From positions 372,001 to 436,000 of the forward strand of contig NZ_QUHC01000001.1 in assembly GCF_003479425.1 (NCBI RefSeq): a stretch of 64,000 nucleotides of DNA. Reading direction: 5' to 3'. Source of the stretch: Odoribacter sp. AF15-53. GTDB taxonomy: Bacteria; Bacteroidota; Bacteroidia; Bacteroidales; Marinifilaceae. Of this stretch, positions 43,798 through 52,762 are shown in pieces (within the stretch, counting starts at the first letter, position 1; every line of letters starts with the position of its first letter). The notes beneath the pieces were generated by a model. It worked only from the letters and a program-made list of their open reading frames with translations. It was not told the origin of the DNA and did no database searches. The position numbers and the translations under genes were made by a program.

Positions 43798-44010
43798 GGT
43801 TTGTACATATCTAGTTAGTTCCTATTTATACGATGCAAGTTACGGTTTATTCATGACTAAACCAAGAAAAAAGGTTAAGAAAACTTATAATTAATCGCCT
43901 TTGGCGAGTTACAGGTTGCAAGTTACATTTGCCTGCGGCAAGTTACAAGTTATTTACCTGTGCGGACCAACGCTCTTCTCGCTTTAAACTCTAAATTCTA
44001 AACTCTAAAC
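43798..44010. repeat. Intergenic copies of the GTTACAGGTTGCAAGTTAC repeat
   Basis: GAGTTACAGGTTGCAAGTTAC begins at 43906, and GGCAAGTTACAAGTTATTTACCTG-like sequence lies at 43937-43960. A CTCTAAA-type low-complexity stretch follows at about 43987-44010. Related copies lie at 47899-47931 and 49521-49607. Confidence 0.7.
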
Positions 44011-45360
44011 TTACAAATCATTTCTACTTTTCAGTTGCTTCTTCATTGATTTATTGAATCGTCTGATAAACAGGGTGGCGGCGAACATGAGACCGCCACA
44101 AAATCCGGAAAGCAGGCCACAAGGACCGAAGTTTAGTGCGATCCCGGCGATGTATCCCAGGGGAACGGCGACAAGTAGGTAGGAAATGAGGGCGTAGATC
44201 ATGGGGCGTTGCACGTCGGTAATTCCCCGCAAGGCTCCGAGAGCCGTGACTTGCAGGCCATCGAAAATTTCGAATACCGCAACCACGAAGAACAGCTGGC
44301 GGGCCACTTCGATCACGGCGGGATCGGGGGTGAAGATGGAAGCTATCGGGGCTCCGAAGAGCGCGTAGATGATGGCGGCTCCCGCCATGAATACCACGGC
44401 GAGCCGGAGTGAGGCATGAGCGTATCGGCGTACTTTGGCGATATTTCCCCGTCCGTACTCGTGACTGACGAGGATCGTGGAAGCGCCGGCGATCCCGCTG
44501 GAAATCATGAACGTGAGCGAGATCATGGACATCACGATCTGGTTGGCGGCGAGAGCTATCGTCCCTAGCCAGCCCATCATCACGGTGATGAGGCTCAACG
44601 ATAGGAATTCGACCACCATCTGGCCGGCAATGGGATATCCTACCTGTAATAGTTGTTTGATTTTCCGGCTATTGGTATTGGCCATCCGGAAAAAGCGAAA
44701 CACGGGATTATAAACGGCAGAACGATGGATATAAAAGAAAAACGCCATGGGCATCATCGTTCTGGAGATTAGCGTAGCCAGTCCCGCACCTGCCACACCG
44801 AGGAATGGTGCGCCGAATTTACCATATATGAATATGTAGTTGAGGAAAATATTCATCACGTTACACGAAATCGTGATCACCATGGCTACTTTCGTGTTAC
44901 CGATTCCTTCCATGTACTGTTTGAATGTCATGAACAAGATAAAAGGAATAACCGAGAGGGAAGTTAGTATATAGTATCCTTTGCATAATGCCACGACCTC
45001 GGTCGGTTGGCCCATCATGGAAAGGTAAGGCATGAGGATGAACAAGAAAAGGGTAAGTAAGAGTGCAACCGCCGTGTTCAACACGAGCGAGTTCTGGAAA
45101 AATCCGGCGATACGTTCTTTGTCGTTAAGGGCGAACGCTTGTCCTACAAGAGGGGTTAGTCCGGTGGCAATACCCATGCCCACGACCATCGTGTTCATGA
45201 TAATGGCTCCAGCCAGTGAAACTGCCGCTAGTTCGGGGGCTCCGAGTTGACCGACCATGATATTATCTGCCATTTGCACGATGGCTTGTCCCGCCAGCGA
45301 GAGCATGATGGGGAAAGCGATACGGATATTTTGTTTATAATATACGGAACTAATTCTCAT
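44011..45360 (-). CDS. MATE-family efflux transporter (copy 2, NorM-like)
   Basis: A 449-residue membrane protein with about 12 helices. The start NIRIAFPIMLSLAGQAIVQMADNIMVGQLGAPELAAVSLAGAI is typical of the NorM/DinF type, with the helix 1 Asp in MADNIMVG. It shares fold but little sequence with the MATE at 40.2-41.5 kb, and its upstream region has no leader ORF. Probable drug or metabolite exporter. Confidence 0.93.
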   Translation of the reverse strand: MRISSVYYKQNIRIAFPIMLSLAGQAIVQMADNIMVGQLGAPELAAVSLAGAIIMNTMVVGMGIATGLTPLVGQAFALNDKERIAGFFQNSLVLNTAVALLLTLFLFILMPYLSMMGQPTEVVALCKGYYILTSLSVIPFILFMTFKQYMEGIGNTKVAMVITISCNVMNIFLNYIFIYGKFGAPFLGVAGAGLATLISRTMMPMAFFFYIHRSAVYNPVFRFFRMANTNSRKIKQLLQVGYPIAGQMVVEFLSLSLITVMMGWLGTIALAANQIVMSMISLTFMISSGIAGASTILVSHEYGRGNIAKVRRYAHASLRLAVVFMAGAAIIYALFGAPIASIFTPDPAVIEVARQLFFVVAVFEIFDGLQVTALGALRGITDVQRPMIYALISYLLVAVPLGYIAGIALNFGPCGLLSGFCGGLMFAATLFIRRFNKSMKKQLKSRNDL

Positions 45361-45692
45361 TTTTAGATTGTTTTAAAACGGGGACGAAATTACAATTGAA
45401 AACGGAGAATTAAGAATAATAGTTATTTTTCTTTTTCCTTTCCTGTAAGAAGTTGAAAAAGAGGGGATATTGAACGATTGTTCCTGAAGTGAATACTTGG
45501 TTTACAATATTTGGTTAAAAATAATTCAAAAAAAAGAATTTTACTTGTGCGGATTGAAACAAACGTGTTTTGCGTTTTCGTATAACGTGTAGTTAAATCA
45601 CTAAAATTTTAGTAATTTAACTATATATTAAGTCAAAAAATTGCGAAAGTAGAAATAAATGTATACTTTTGGTATACTTAAAACAGAGAGAA
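45361..45692. other. Divergent intergenic region
   Basis: AT-rich. It holds the promoter of the 130-aa exported protein at its right end (45641-45671). Nothing else is recognised. Confidence 0.6.
45641..45671 (+). promoter_or_regulatory. Promoter of the first 130-aa exported protein
   Basis: TTG (45641-45643) and TACTTTTG (45664-45671) are 20 bp apart. GTATAC occurs twice around the -7 element. The equivalent gene at 52.4 kb has the same arrangement and spacing. Confidence 0.75.
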
Positions 45693-46085
45693 ATGAAAGG
45701 ATTGATGGTTCGATATTTTTCGTCGTTACTTTTCTTCTTAACGATCGGGGTAAACCTTTTTGGAAGCACAGATTCCAAGGGGATGGTTCCTGTCGCCGAT
45801 AAGATTAACGTCGAGAATACATCGGACGTGTTCCAACTCTCCACGAACCCGATTGATCGGCATGGTGTTTTTGAGCGTACGCTTGAATTTTCGAACCAGC
45901 AGGTTACAACAGGAAGTAGTCGGGAACAGTTCTCTATTTCGTTCTACAAAAAAATACAACTCTCTTCACGCAGGTCCGAATTCAAAATGTTGGAGGAAAA
46001 GACATTCGAGTATTTCTCCGATTTGTTAGGTATTCGGCATATTCAGGGCTTCTACGTGATAGACCTGCGTGAAATCATTGTTTAG
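45693..46085 (+). CDS. 130-aa exported protein with C-terminal HIQGFY motif (copy 1)
   Basis: 130 residues from ATG at 45693, which begins a signal peptide (MKGLMVRYFSSLLFFLTIGVNLFGS); an in-frame TTG further upstream lies within the promoter. The body is polar with no known domain. The end, FEYFSDLLGIRHIQGFYVIDLREIIV-like, matches the end of a second 130-residue protein at 52.4 kb (FDYLS...KHIQGFY). The two genes flank the ExbB/ExbD/TonB operon and have matching promoters. Function unknown. Confidence 0.75.
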   Translation: MKGLMVRYFSSLLFFLTIGVNLFGSTDSKGMVPVADKINVENTSDVFQLSTNPIDRHGVFERTLEFSNQQVTTGSSREQFSISFYKKIQLSSRRSEFKMLEEKTFEYFSDLLGIRHIQGFYVIDLREIIV

Positions 46086-46305
46086 CCTTTCCCCGGTCAA
46101 GTCTAATCCCTTGTATCACGAATAGTGGTATCAGTATGTCGTATGCTTCTATTTGCGAATAGATGAAGATGTAATGCTTTGATATACACGTGATTGTTGT
46201 CGTGATCGGTGCTTCATCAGAAGTACGGGTAGACTGTCTGTATTCTTATTTTTCGGTATATTTTTTAATTAAAATTGTTCATAAACGAATAATATTGATA
46301 GACCT

Positions 46306-46431
46306 ATGGAAAAGAGTAAAACAAATAGCAAGAGTTTCACCAAATCAGCATTGGTTCAAACCTTATACCCGATCGTGGTTATGTTAGCAATATTCGGGTT
46401 AGTTTTCTTAGCATTATACATAGCATTATAA
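46306..46431 (+). CDS. 41-aa single-helix membrane protein upstream of ExbB
   Basis: A short frame (ATG 46306, TAA 46429-46431) encodes a polar, Lys/Ser-rich start (MEKSKTNSKSFTKSALVQTL) and one membrane helix (YPIVVMLAIFGLVFLALYIAL). It ends 20 bp before the ExbB gene and looks co-transcribed with it. It may be a small accessory subunit of the ExbB/ExbD motor; this is inferred from position and shape. Confidence 0.7.
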   Translation: MEKSKTNSKSFTKSALVQTLYPIVVMLAIFGLVFLALYIAL

Positions 46432-46451
46432 AATAATAAAAAAATCTCACT

Positions 46452-47267
46452 ATGAAAAAGACTGCAACAACAAAAGGAACAAAGAGAAGTTTAGGTATTT
46501 CTGCATTTCCGATAATCATTCTTTGCTTTATCCTGGCAATGGTTATTTATCATTTCGTGTACGGTAATCCCGCCAATTTCATCAACAATGACCCGAATAA
46601 TCACCCTCTTCCCGGGAACCTGTTAGGTACTATATATAAAGGAGGGGTGATCGTTCCTATTATCCAGACGTTGTTATTCACGGTTTTGACCTTGAGCGTG
46701 GAAAGGATGCTCGCGTTGAGAAAAGCGAAAGGTAAAAAGAATTTACAACAATTCGTGACAAAAGTAAAAGATCAACTGGAACAAGGAGATATCGAGGCTG
46801 CCCGTCAGGCTTGTGACGAGCAGAAAGGTACGGTTGCTAACGTGATTAAGGCATCGCTCTCGACTTACACGCAAGTGAACGCTTGTGATACCCTGTCGAA
46901 GGAAGAAAAGCAACTGGCGGTCCGGAAAGATTTGGAAGAGGCAACCATGCTTGAATTACCGACCATGGAACAGAATTTGGGGGTTATCGCCACGATTACT
47001 ACTTTGGGTACATTGATGGGATTGCTCGGTACGGTAATCGGTATGATCAAATCGTTCGCTGCCCTGTCATCCGCCGGGGGAACCGACTCTATCGCACTTT
47101 CAACCGGTATTTCCGAAGCCTTGGTGAATACGGCTTTCGGTATTGCCACGGGGGCTTGCGCGGTTATCGCTTACAATTTCTTTACCAGTAAGATTGACGG
47201 GATCACGCATAGTATCGACGAGATCGGTGCTTATATCGTGCAAACGTTCACTATCAAACAACGTTAA
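46452..47267 (+). CDS. exbB: MotA/TolQ/ExbB proton channel protein
   Basis: A 271-residue inner-membrane protein. It has an N-terminal helix (IIILCFILAMVIYHFV), a second helix before the cytoplasmic loop (VPIIQTLLFTVLTLSVERMLAL), and a conserved C-terminal pair of helices with the family signature GTLMGLLGTVIGMIKSFAAL and ALVNTAFGIATGACAVIAYNFF. It forms the pentameric channel that powers TonB with the proton gradient. It is followed by two ExbD genes and TonB, so it should energise the SusC transporters. Confidence 0.95.
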   Translation: MKKTATTKGTKRSLGISAFPIIILCFILAMVIYHFVYGNPANFINNDPNNHPLPGNLLGTIYKGGVIVPIIQTLLFTVLTLSVERMLALRKAKGKKNLQQFVTKVKDQLEQGDIEAARQACDEQKGTVANVIKASLSTYTQVNACDTLSKEEKQLAVRKDLEEATMLELPTMEQNLGVIATITTLGTLMGLLGTVIGMIKSFAALSSAGGTDSIALSTGISEALVNTAFGIATGACAVIAYNFFTSKIDGITHSIDEIGAYIVQTFTIKQR

Positions 47268-47291
47268 GTTACAATTATAATATAGTACGTT

Positions 47292-47894
47292 ATGAGTCAG
47301 AAAATTAAAAAGAAATCAACATTTATAGACATGACCGCCATGAGCGACGTGACGGTGTTGCTGTTGACGTTCTTCATGCTGACTTCCACGTTTATCCAGA
47401 AAGAACCGGTGCAGGTGAACCCGCCGCAGTCGGTTTCCGAGATCAAAATTCCTGAATCTAATATCGTCTCGATACTTGTCGAGCCAACGGGAAAAGTGTT
47501 CATGGGACTGGATAAACCACAGGATCGTATCGAGGTACTGAAAAAAATGGGCGAGAGCTACCAGATCGAGTTTACCGATCAGGAATTGAAAAAGTTTAGC
47601 CTGTGTAATTCTTTCGGGGTGCCTATTCAAGGAATGAAGCAATTCCTGGCGCTTCCCGCGGAAGATCAGGATAAAGTGATCATGAATTACGGCATCCCGT
47701 GCGACAGCACGAACAATCAGTTCAAGTCGTGGATGCAATTTGCCCGGGAGGTGAATAAAGATTTGGTTATTGCTATCAAGGCTGACCAGAAAACACCTTA
47801 CCCGTTGATTAAGGATATCATGGCAACATTGCAGGACTTGCGAGAGAATCGGTATAACCTGATTACCTCTTTACGGAACATGCCGCAAGTGTGA
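47292..47894 (+). CDS. exbD: ExbD/TolR-family protein (copy 1)
   Basis: A 200-residue protein with one N-terminal membrane helix containing the key Asp (FIDMTAMSDVTVLLLTFFMLTSTF). The periplasmic part follows, longer than in classical ExbD because of an inserted segment (about residues 75-140). It pairs with ExbB to convert proton flow into force on TonB. The next ExbD is 106 bp away, beyond a repeat region. Confidence 0.93.
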   Translation: MSQKIKKKSTFIDMTAMSDVTVLLLTFFMLTSTFIQKEPVQVNPPQSVSEIKIPESNIVSILVEPTGKVFMGLDKPQDRIEVLKKMGESYQIEFTDQELKKFSLCNSFGVPIQGMKQFLALPAEDQDKVIMNYGIPCDSTNNQFKSWMQFAREVNKDLVIAIKADQKTPYPLIKDIMATLQDLRENRYNLITSLRNMPQV

Positions 47895-48000
47895 AAAGGG
47901 TTACAGGTTGGCAGGTTACAGGTTGCAAGTTCGAACTTGAAAACCTTGGGGCTGCAAACTGGAACTCACAACTGAATTATAATTTGTAACGATTAGTATT
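47895..48000. repeat. Intergenic GTTACAGGTTGCAAGTT repeats between the ExbD genes
   Basis: GGTTACAGGTTGGCAGGTTACAGGTTGCAAGTT-like sequence occupies 47899-47931, with inverted relatives to about 47975. It is the same family as at 43.9 and 49.5 kb. Confidence 0.75.
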
Positions 48001-48672
48001 ATGTCAGAAATACAAGAAAAGGGTGGCGGGGAACGCAAGAAAGGAAAACAGAAGAAGTTCAGTATCCGGGTGGATTTTACCCCGATGGTGGATATGAACA
48101 TGCTTTTAATTACTTTCTTCATGCTCTGTACATCCATGAGTAAACCCCAGACAATGGAGATCAGTATGCCCAGGAAAGATTTACTGAATGAAGAGGAGCA
48201 GAATAAAGTGAAGGCTTCCAAGGCGATGACGATCCTGTTGGGAAAAGAGGGAAGAGTGTATTACTATATGGGAGAGCCGGATTACGAGAATCCCGATATG
48301 GTGAAGGAAACCGACTTTTCTCCGAACGGTTTGCGTGCTATTTTGTTAGGACGTAACCAGGTGGTGATGCAGAAAGTGAGGGAACTGAAACAGAAGAAAG
48401 CGAACTTGGAGATCACGAACGAGGAGTACCTGAAAGAAACTTCCGAGGTGAGGAAAGATAAGGATTCTCCCGTGGTGTTAATAAAAGCGACCGATTTCTC
48501 TAATTACAAGAATTTGATCGATGTTCTTGACGAGATGCAAATCTGTAATATCGGGCGTTACGCGATCATGGATATCACACCCGGAGATTTACGTTTATTA
48601 CAGGATAAGACACACGACGGGTATGCCGATGACTTGAAAGAGGTTATCGAGTACCGGGAGGCAAAACAGTAA
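48001..48672 (+). CDS. exbD: ExbD/TolR-family protein (copy 2)
   Basis: A 223-residue protein with the same plan as copy 1: a basic cytoplasmic start (GGGERKKGKQKKFSIRVDF), the helix with its Asp (TPMVDMNMLLITFFMLCTSM), then a longer periplasmic domain. The proton-carrying Asp is retained, so both copies can be active. Two ExbD subunits per operon are usual in Bacteroidota and may form mixed dimers. TonB starts 4 bp after the stop. Confidence 0.93.
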   Translation: MSEIQEKGGGERKKGKQKKFSIRVDFTPMVDMNMLLITFFMLCTSMSKPQTMEISMPRKDLLNEEEQNKVKASKAMTILLGKEGRVYYYMGEPDYENPDMVKETDFSPNGLRAILLGRNQVVMQKVRELKQKKANLEITNEEYLKETSEVRKDKDSPVVLIKATDFSNYKNLIDVLDEMQICNIGRYAIMDITPGDLRLLQDKTHDGYADDLKEVIEYREAKQ

Positions 48673-48676
48673 GATC

Positions 48677-49501
48677 ATGGCAAAGGATATAAATGTAAAT
48701 TCGGTGGAGTGGTGCGATCTGATATTCGAGGGGAAGAATAAGGATTACGGGGCTTACGAGCTTCGTAAACACTCTCCCCGGCGCCACTTGACGGCCTATT
48801 TCGTGATAATAGGCTGCGTGATTCTGGCAATGGTTCTTCCGGCGTTTATCCGTTTCCTGACCCCGGTTAAGGCTCAGGAGAAGATGGTGACGGTGACGGA
48901 ACTATCCGATTTGAAGATGGAATTACCGGAGGTGAAAGAGGAGAACAAGATCGTGGCGGTGAACGTCCCGCCTCCTCCAACTTTGAAAACAACGATCAAG
49001 TTTACGGCTCCCGTGATCAAGAAAGACGAGGAGGTACGTGAAGAGGACGAGATCAAGACCCAAGAGGAAGTGAACCAGGCGAAGGCCGCGATTTCCGTGG
49101 CTGATGTGAAAGGTAACGATGATGAAAACGGTAAGGATATTGCCGATCTGGAAGATCACAAGTTGATCGTGGCAAGTGATGATGAGGTTTTTCAGGTGGT
49201 GGAACAAGCCCCTGAATACCCGGGTGGTATGGCCGCTTTGATGAAGTGGATCGGTAAAGAGATCAAATACCCGAGTATTGCACAAGAGATGAATATCGAG
49301 GGAAAAGTTATCGTGCAATTCGTGATCGGGCGGGATGGGGCGGTACGTGACGTGCAAGTGTTGCGTTCGGTCGACCCGACGCTGGATAAGGAAGCCATTC
49401 GCGTGGTGCAAGCGATGCGGAAGTGGATTCCCGGTAGACAGCGAGGGGAACCCGTATCCGTGCGGTTTACTTTACCGATCTCTTTTAGATTGCAGCAGTA
49501 A
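48677..49501 (+). CDS. tonB: TonB energy-transducing protein
   Basis: A 274-residue protein. The N-terminus contains the Bacteroidota TonB start (WCDLIFEGKNKDYGAYELRKHSPRRH). One membrane helix follows (TAYFVIIGCVILAMVLPAFI), then an acidic, Lys/Glu-rich linker instead of the classical Pro repeats, and the C-terminal TonB domain (YPSIAQEMNIEGKVIVQFVIGRDG to VRFTLPISF). It contacts TonB boxes of outer-membrane receptors. A repeat region lies between it and the next gene. Confidence 0.95.
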   Translation: MAKDINVNSVEWCDLIFEGKNKDYGAYELRKHSPRRHLTAYFVIIGCVILAMVLPAFIRFLTPVKAQEKMVTVTELSDLKMELPEVKEENKIVAVNVPPPPTLKTTIKFTAPVIKKDEEVREEDEIKTQEEVNQAKAAISVADVKGNDDENGKDIADLEDHKLIVASDDEVFQVVEQAPEYPGGMAALMKWIGKEIKYPSIAQEMNIEGKVIVQFVIGRDGAVRDVQVLRSVDPTLDKEAIRVVQAMRKWIPGRQRGEPVSVRFTLPISFRLQQ

Positions 49502-49617
49502 ATATTGTTGTTGCAGAGGAGCAAGTTACAGGTCGAGAGCTTGGGGACATCACTTGAAACCTGTGACTTGCAAAACCTGTAATTTGAAAACTTGTAACCT
49601 GTAACTTAATAAATAGT
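49502..49617. repeat. Intergenic inverted copies of the AAGTTACAGGT repeat
   Basis: AAGTTACAGGT (49523-49533) is perfectly complementary to ACCTGTAACTT (49597-49607), and several partial copies lie between. The region can fold as one large stem between the TonB and PstS-like genes. Confidence 0.75.
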
Positions 49618-50556
49618 ATGAATATTCGAATCGGCTTTTGGCTGTTATGCCTGACTTCCTTTATGGCTTGTAAAGGGAAAACGTCAGGAACGCAGGATAC
49701 CCTGTTCAGCGGGGTAATCCGTGTTGCGGTCGATGAAACACTGTCTCCCTTGGCCGAGGATGAGATTGCGGTTTTTGAGGCTCAATATAATCAGACGGGT
49801 ATTGTCCCGATATACACGAGTGAGGTGGAAGCTATAAACCTGTTGTTAAGAGACAGTGTTCGTTGGGTTCTGGCCACCCGTCCTTTATCGGGGGACGAAT
49901 TAGAGTCATTCCACAGCAATAAGTTTTTTCCGGAGTCCATAAAGATAGCCACTGATGGAATAGCCTTGATCGTGAACAGGCAAAATGCCGATTCGATATT
50001 TAATATAAGCATGTTGCAGAAGGTGTTTTCAGGAGAGGTTACCCGTTGGAATCAGATTTCTTCGGGTTCCAAACTGGGCGATATTCACGTGGTGTTTGAT
50101 CACCCGAATTCGAGTACGGTGCGTTACGTGTTGGATTCTATATGCGGACGGGGACGATTGTCTGATCGTTGTCATGCAGCCGGAACCAACCGGGAAGTGA
50201 TAGATTATGTGTCTCGCACGCCGGGGGCCATGGGGGTGATCGGGGTAAACTGGATCAGTGATGAACAGGATTCCCTGTGCCGGGATTTTCAAAAAGGAAT
50301 ACAAGTGGCCCGGATCAGCCGTGCGGATCAACCTACTTACGGGAATAGTTATCAACCTTACCAGTATTATCTTTACACGGGCCAGTATCCGTTATCTCGC
50401 GATATTTATATTTTGTTGAACGATCCCCGGAGTGCTCTTCCTACCGGATTAACCTCTTTTATCACGGGATCAAGGGGACAGCGGATTATTCTGAAAGCAG
50501 GATTGTTGCCCGCGACGATGCCGGTTAATATTGTAAACGTGAGAGACCAAATTTAA
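49618..50556 (+). CDS. PstS-like substrate-binding lipoprotein
   Basis: A 312-residue lipoprotein (modified Cys at residue 18, FMAC-K). It has the PstS-type fold: IRVAVDETLSPLAEDEIAVFEAQY, ALIVNRQNADSIFNISMLQKVFSGEVTRWNQIS and RYVLDSICGRGRLSD are standard landmarks. There is no PstC, PstA or PstB in the window, and its place between TonB and a TPR protein is typical for Bacteroidota, where its ligand is unknown. It may sense or bind a phosphate-like ligand for the TonB system rather than feed an ABC transporter. Confidence 0.85.
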   Translation: MNIRIGFWLLCLTSFMACKGKTSGTQDTLFSGVIRVAVDETLSPLAEDEIAVFEAQYNQTGIVPIYTSEVEAINLLLRDSVRWVLATRPLSGDELESFHSNKFFPESIKIATDGIALIVNRQNADSIFNISMLQKVFSGEVTRWNQISSGSKLGDIHVVFDHPNSSTVRYVLDSICGRGRLSDRCHAAGTNREVIDYVSRTPGAMGVIGVNWISDEQDSLCRDFQKGIQVARISRADQPTYGNSYQPYQYYLYTGQYPLSRDIYILLNDPRSALPTGLTSFITGSRGQRIILKAGLLPATMPVNIVNVRDQI

Positions 50557-50572
50557 ACTAAAATTTAAGACC

Positions 50573-52231
50573 ATGAAAACGAAATCAATTATATACGGAC
50601 TGTTTTTCTTGCTGTTGGGGACGAGCGTGAAAGCGGCGGATAATAAAGTCGGAATAAATCTTTACGAGTCGGGGATGTTGGGTGAGGCAAAGGTTTTTTT
50701 CCTGAATAACCTGAAGCAATTACAAGATGAAGCTTTACGGGCAGAGGCTTGTTATTATCTGGGTGAATGTTATCTGGAGACGGGAGTTCCGGATTCTGCC
50801 GGTATATATTATCAAGAAGGTTTGACGTTGAAACCGGATTACCCGTATAACTTGATCGGGCTGGCCGGATTGAAGTTAAGTAATGACGTGAAAGGGGCTG
50901 AAGAGCAGTTCAAGGAAGCGATCACGACCAAGGGATACAAGAAAGATGCGGGCGTGCAGTTGGCCATTGCTAAAGCTTACATGAACGCGAAAGATATGGT
51001 GAAAGCCAGAGAACACGTGAACCAGGCAAAAGAATTTGATTCCAAGAGTGGTTTGCCTTACTTGGTAGAAGGTGATATTCTGGTGGCGGAGGGAAAAGTG
51101 GGAGATGCTTGTGCTAAATACGAGATGGCTACTTATTTTTCCCCGGATTGCGTGGGGGCTTACCTGAAACAGGCTCAATTGTATATGACAACAAATCGTT
51201 CGTTGTCGTTGGAAAAATTGAATAAGGTGAGTGAGCTATTCCCGGAGTTCGGAGGGACTTATCGTTCGCTGGGAGAATTACACGAGATGGCCGGCAATAG
51301 CAAAGCGGCAGCCGAAAATTATTCGAAGTTTATTCGTTCCGGGTATTACGATTCGGAGAATTTGCTACGGTATGCCGGGATTCTTTATTATGACAAACAA
51401 TACGAGGAGATGTTGCCTGTACTTCAATCCGTGTTGAAAGAGAAACCGGAGAATTTGGTGGCAAAACGTTTGTACGCTTATTGTTTATCCAAGCAGGAAG
51501 ACAGGGAAAAGTGTCTGGAAGCGATCAAACATTTTATCGAGTCGACCCCCGAGGAGAATCAAATATGTCAGGATTATCTTTGTTATGCCGAACAATTGAC
51601 CGCTAGTAAGGCGTATGGTGAAGCCATCACGTATTACAAGAAAGCATTGACTTCGGATTGTAAACGTCAGGAGTTATTGAGAGATATTGCCGATCTTTTC
51701 GTGAAAGATCACGAGTTGGATTCGGCCGTGGTTTATTATAATCAATATATGGATTTCGTGCAGGAACCGGCTGCCGAGGATTTGTTGAAACTGGGAAGAT
51801 GTTACTATAATATGGCATGTCAGGATTCGGTTCCCGAGATGCAAAAAGATGATTTAGTGAAAGCCGATACTTTGTTCGGGGCTTTGAGTGTTCAGGTGCC
51901 GAATAGTTACGTGAGTTATTTCTGGCGGGCCAGGGTAAATTCCATGCTTGACCCGGAAACAACGCAAGGATTGGCTAAGCCTTATTACGAGAAAGTTATA
52001 GAGATCGCCCTCGCCCAGCCGGAGCGTTACAAACGGGAGTTGATAGAGAGTTATAAATATCTGGGGTATTACCATTACGTGATTGCTGATGGTATAACCA
52101 CGAAGAATAACGGAAATCCCGATCCGGCAAAACAAGAATACGGGGAGGCAAAAGCCTTTTTCTCGAAGGTGCTGACCTTGGATAATAAAGACGAAGTTGC
52201 TTTAAAAGCTTTAGAGAGTATTAAGCTGTGA
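50573..52231 (+). CDS. Exported TPR-repeat protein
   Basis: A 552-residue protein with a signal peptide (MKTKSIIYGLFFLLLGTSVKA) and tandem tetratricopeptide repeats over nearly the whole length (for example ACYYLGECYLETGVPDSAGIYYQEGL and AFYKKAL-type helices). TPR arrays bind partner proteins. It begins 16 bp after the PstS-like gene and closes the operon with a terminator, so it is probably a periplasmic scaffold for the TonB complex. Confidence 0.92.
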   Translation: MKTKSIIYGLFFLLLGTSVKAADNKVGINLYESGMLGEAKVFFLNNLKQLQDEALRAEACYYLGECYLETGVPDSAGIYYQEGLTLKPDYPYNLIGLAGLKLSNDVKGAEEQFKEAITTKGYKKDAGVQLAIAKAYMNAKDMVKAREHVNQAKEFDSKSGLPYLVEGDILVAEGKVGDACAKYEMATYFSPDCVGAYLKQAQLYMTTNRSLSLEKLNKVSELFPEFGGTYRSLGELHEMAGNSKAAAENYSKFIRSGYYDSENLLRYAGILYYDKQYEEMLPVLQSVLKEKPENLVAKRLYAYCLSKQEDREKCLEAIKHFIESTPEENQICQDYLCYAEQLTASKAYGEAITYYKKALTSDCKRQELLRDIADLFVKDHELDSAVVYYNQYMDFVQEPAAEDLLKLGRCYYNMACQDSVPEMQKDDLVKADTLFGALSVQVPNSYVSYFWRARVNSMLDPETTQGLAKPYYEKVIEIALAQPERYKRELIESYKYLGYYHYVIADGITTKNNGNPDPAKQEYGEAKAFFSKVLTLDNKDEVALKALESIKL

Positions 52232-52243
52232 ACGAGAGTTCTG

Positions 52244-52280
52244 GAGGTTGTCAGGAGATAAAGAGACAGCCTCTTTTCTT
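52244..52280 (+). terminator. Terminator of the TonB operon
   Basis: GAGGTTGTC (52244-52252) pairs with GACAGCCTC (52265-52273, one G-T pair), followed by TTTTCTT. Confidence 0.8.
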
Positions 52281-52314
52281 ATTTCCATAAAAAAGTACGA
52301 TTTTGGTATGGAAA

Positions 52315-52345
52315 TTGCATTACTCCGAAAGTGTTACTATATTTG
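52315..52345 (+). promoter_or_regulatory. Promoter of the second 130-aa exported protein
   Basis: TTG (52315-52317) and TATATTTG (52338-52345), 20 bp apart, followed by ATACTT a few bases on, as in the copy at 45.66 kb. Confidence 0.75.
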
Positions 52346-52369
52346 AAATACTTTAAAGAGAATGAAGTT

Positions 52370-52762
52370 ATGAAGTGGATTTTACGAGTTATATCAATCG
52401 TGTTTTTCACGGTGTGTTTCGGGAGGCAAGTGATGCCCGAAGGCATGGCGGTAGAAAGACGGATAGATGTAATCGAGAATTCCATGAATGTTTCAGAGGT
52501 AACAGCAACTTTTTCTGCAAATGCTTTGGCTGCCGTTTATGATTTTCTTGAAAAGGCATTTTTTTTGGCAGATCAGATTGATTTACCCGGAGATGTAGGG
52601 GTGCAAAGAGAAAAACGAGGGACTTCTACAAAAGAGTTTACCGAACAGGGGATTAATGGTGGAATTTGTCACCTCGCCTGGCGTGATGAAATCTTTGATT
52701 ATTTGTCTGTAAAGCATATTCAGGGGTTTTATATTTATGGAATAAACAAGGTGATCATTTAA
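52370..52762 (+). CDS. 130-aa exported protein with C-terminal HIQGFY motif (copy 2)
   Basis: 130 residues from ATG at 52370 (signal segment MKWILRVISIVFFTVCF). An upstream in-frame GTG falls inside the promoter and is unlikely. It is exactly as long as the protein at 45.7 kb. Similarity is confined to the C-terminal 25 residues (FDYLSVKHIQGFYIYGINKVII-like). The middle differs and is unrecognised. The shared promoter layout suggests that both are made under the same conditions, on either side of the TonB operon. Confidence 0.75.
   Translation: MKWILRVISIVFFTVCFGRQVMPEGMAVERRIDVIENSMNVSEVTATFSANALAAVYDFLEKAFFLADQIDLPGDVGVQREKRGTSTKEFTEQGINGGICHLAWRDEIFDYLSVKHIQGFYIYGINKVII

Noticed and set aside
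49618..50556. PstS-like gene as part of a phosphate ABC transporter
   Set aside because: No pstC, pstA, pstB or phoU is nearby; the operon context is ExbB/ExbD/TonB and TPR.
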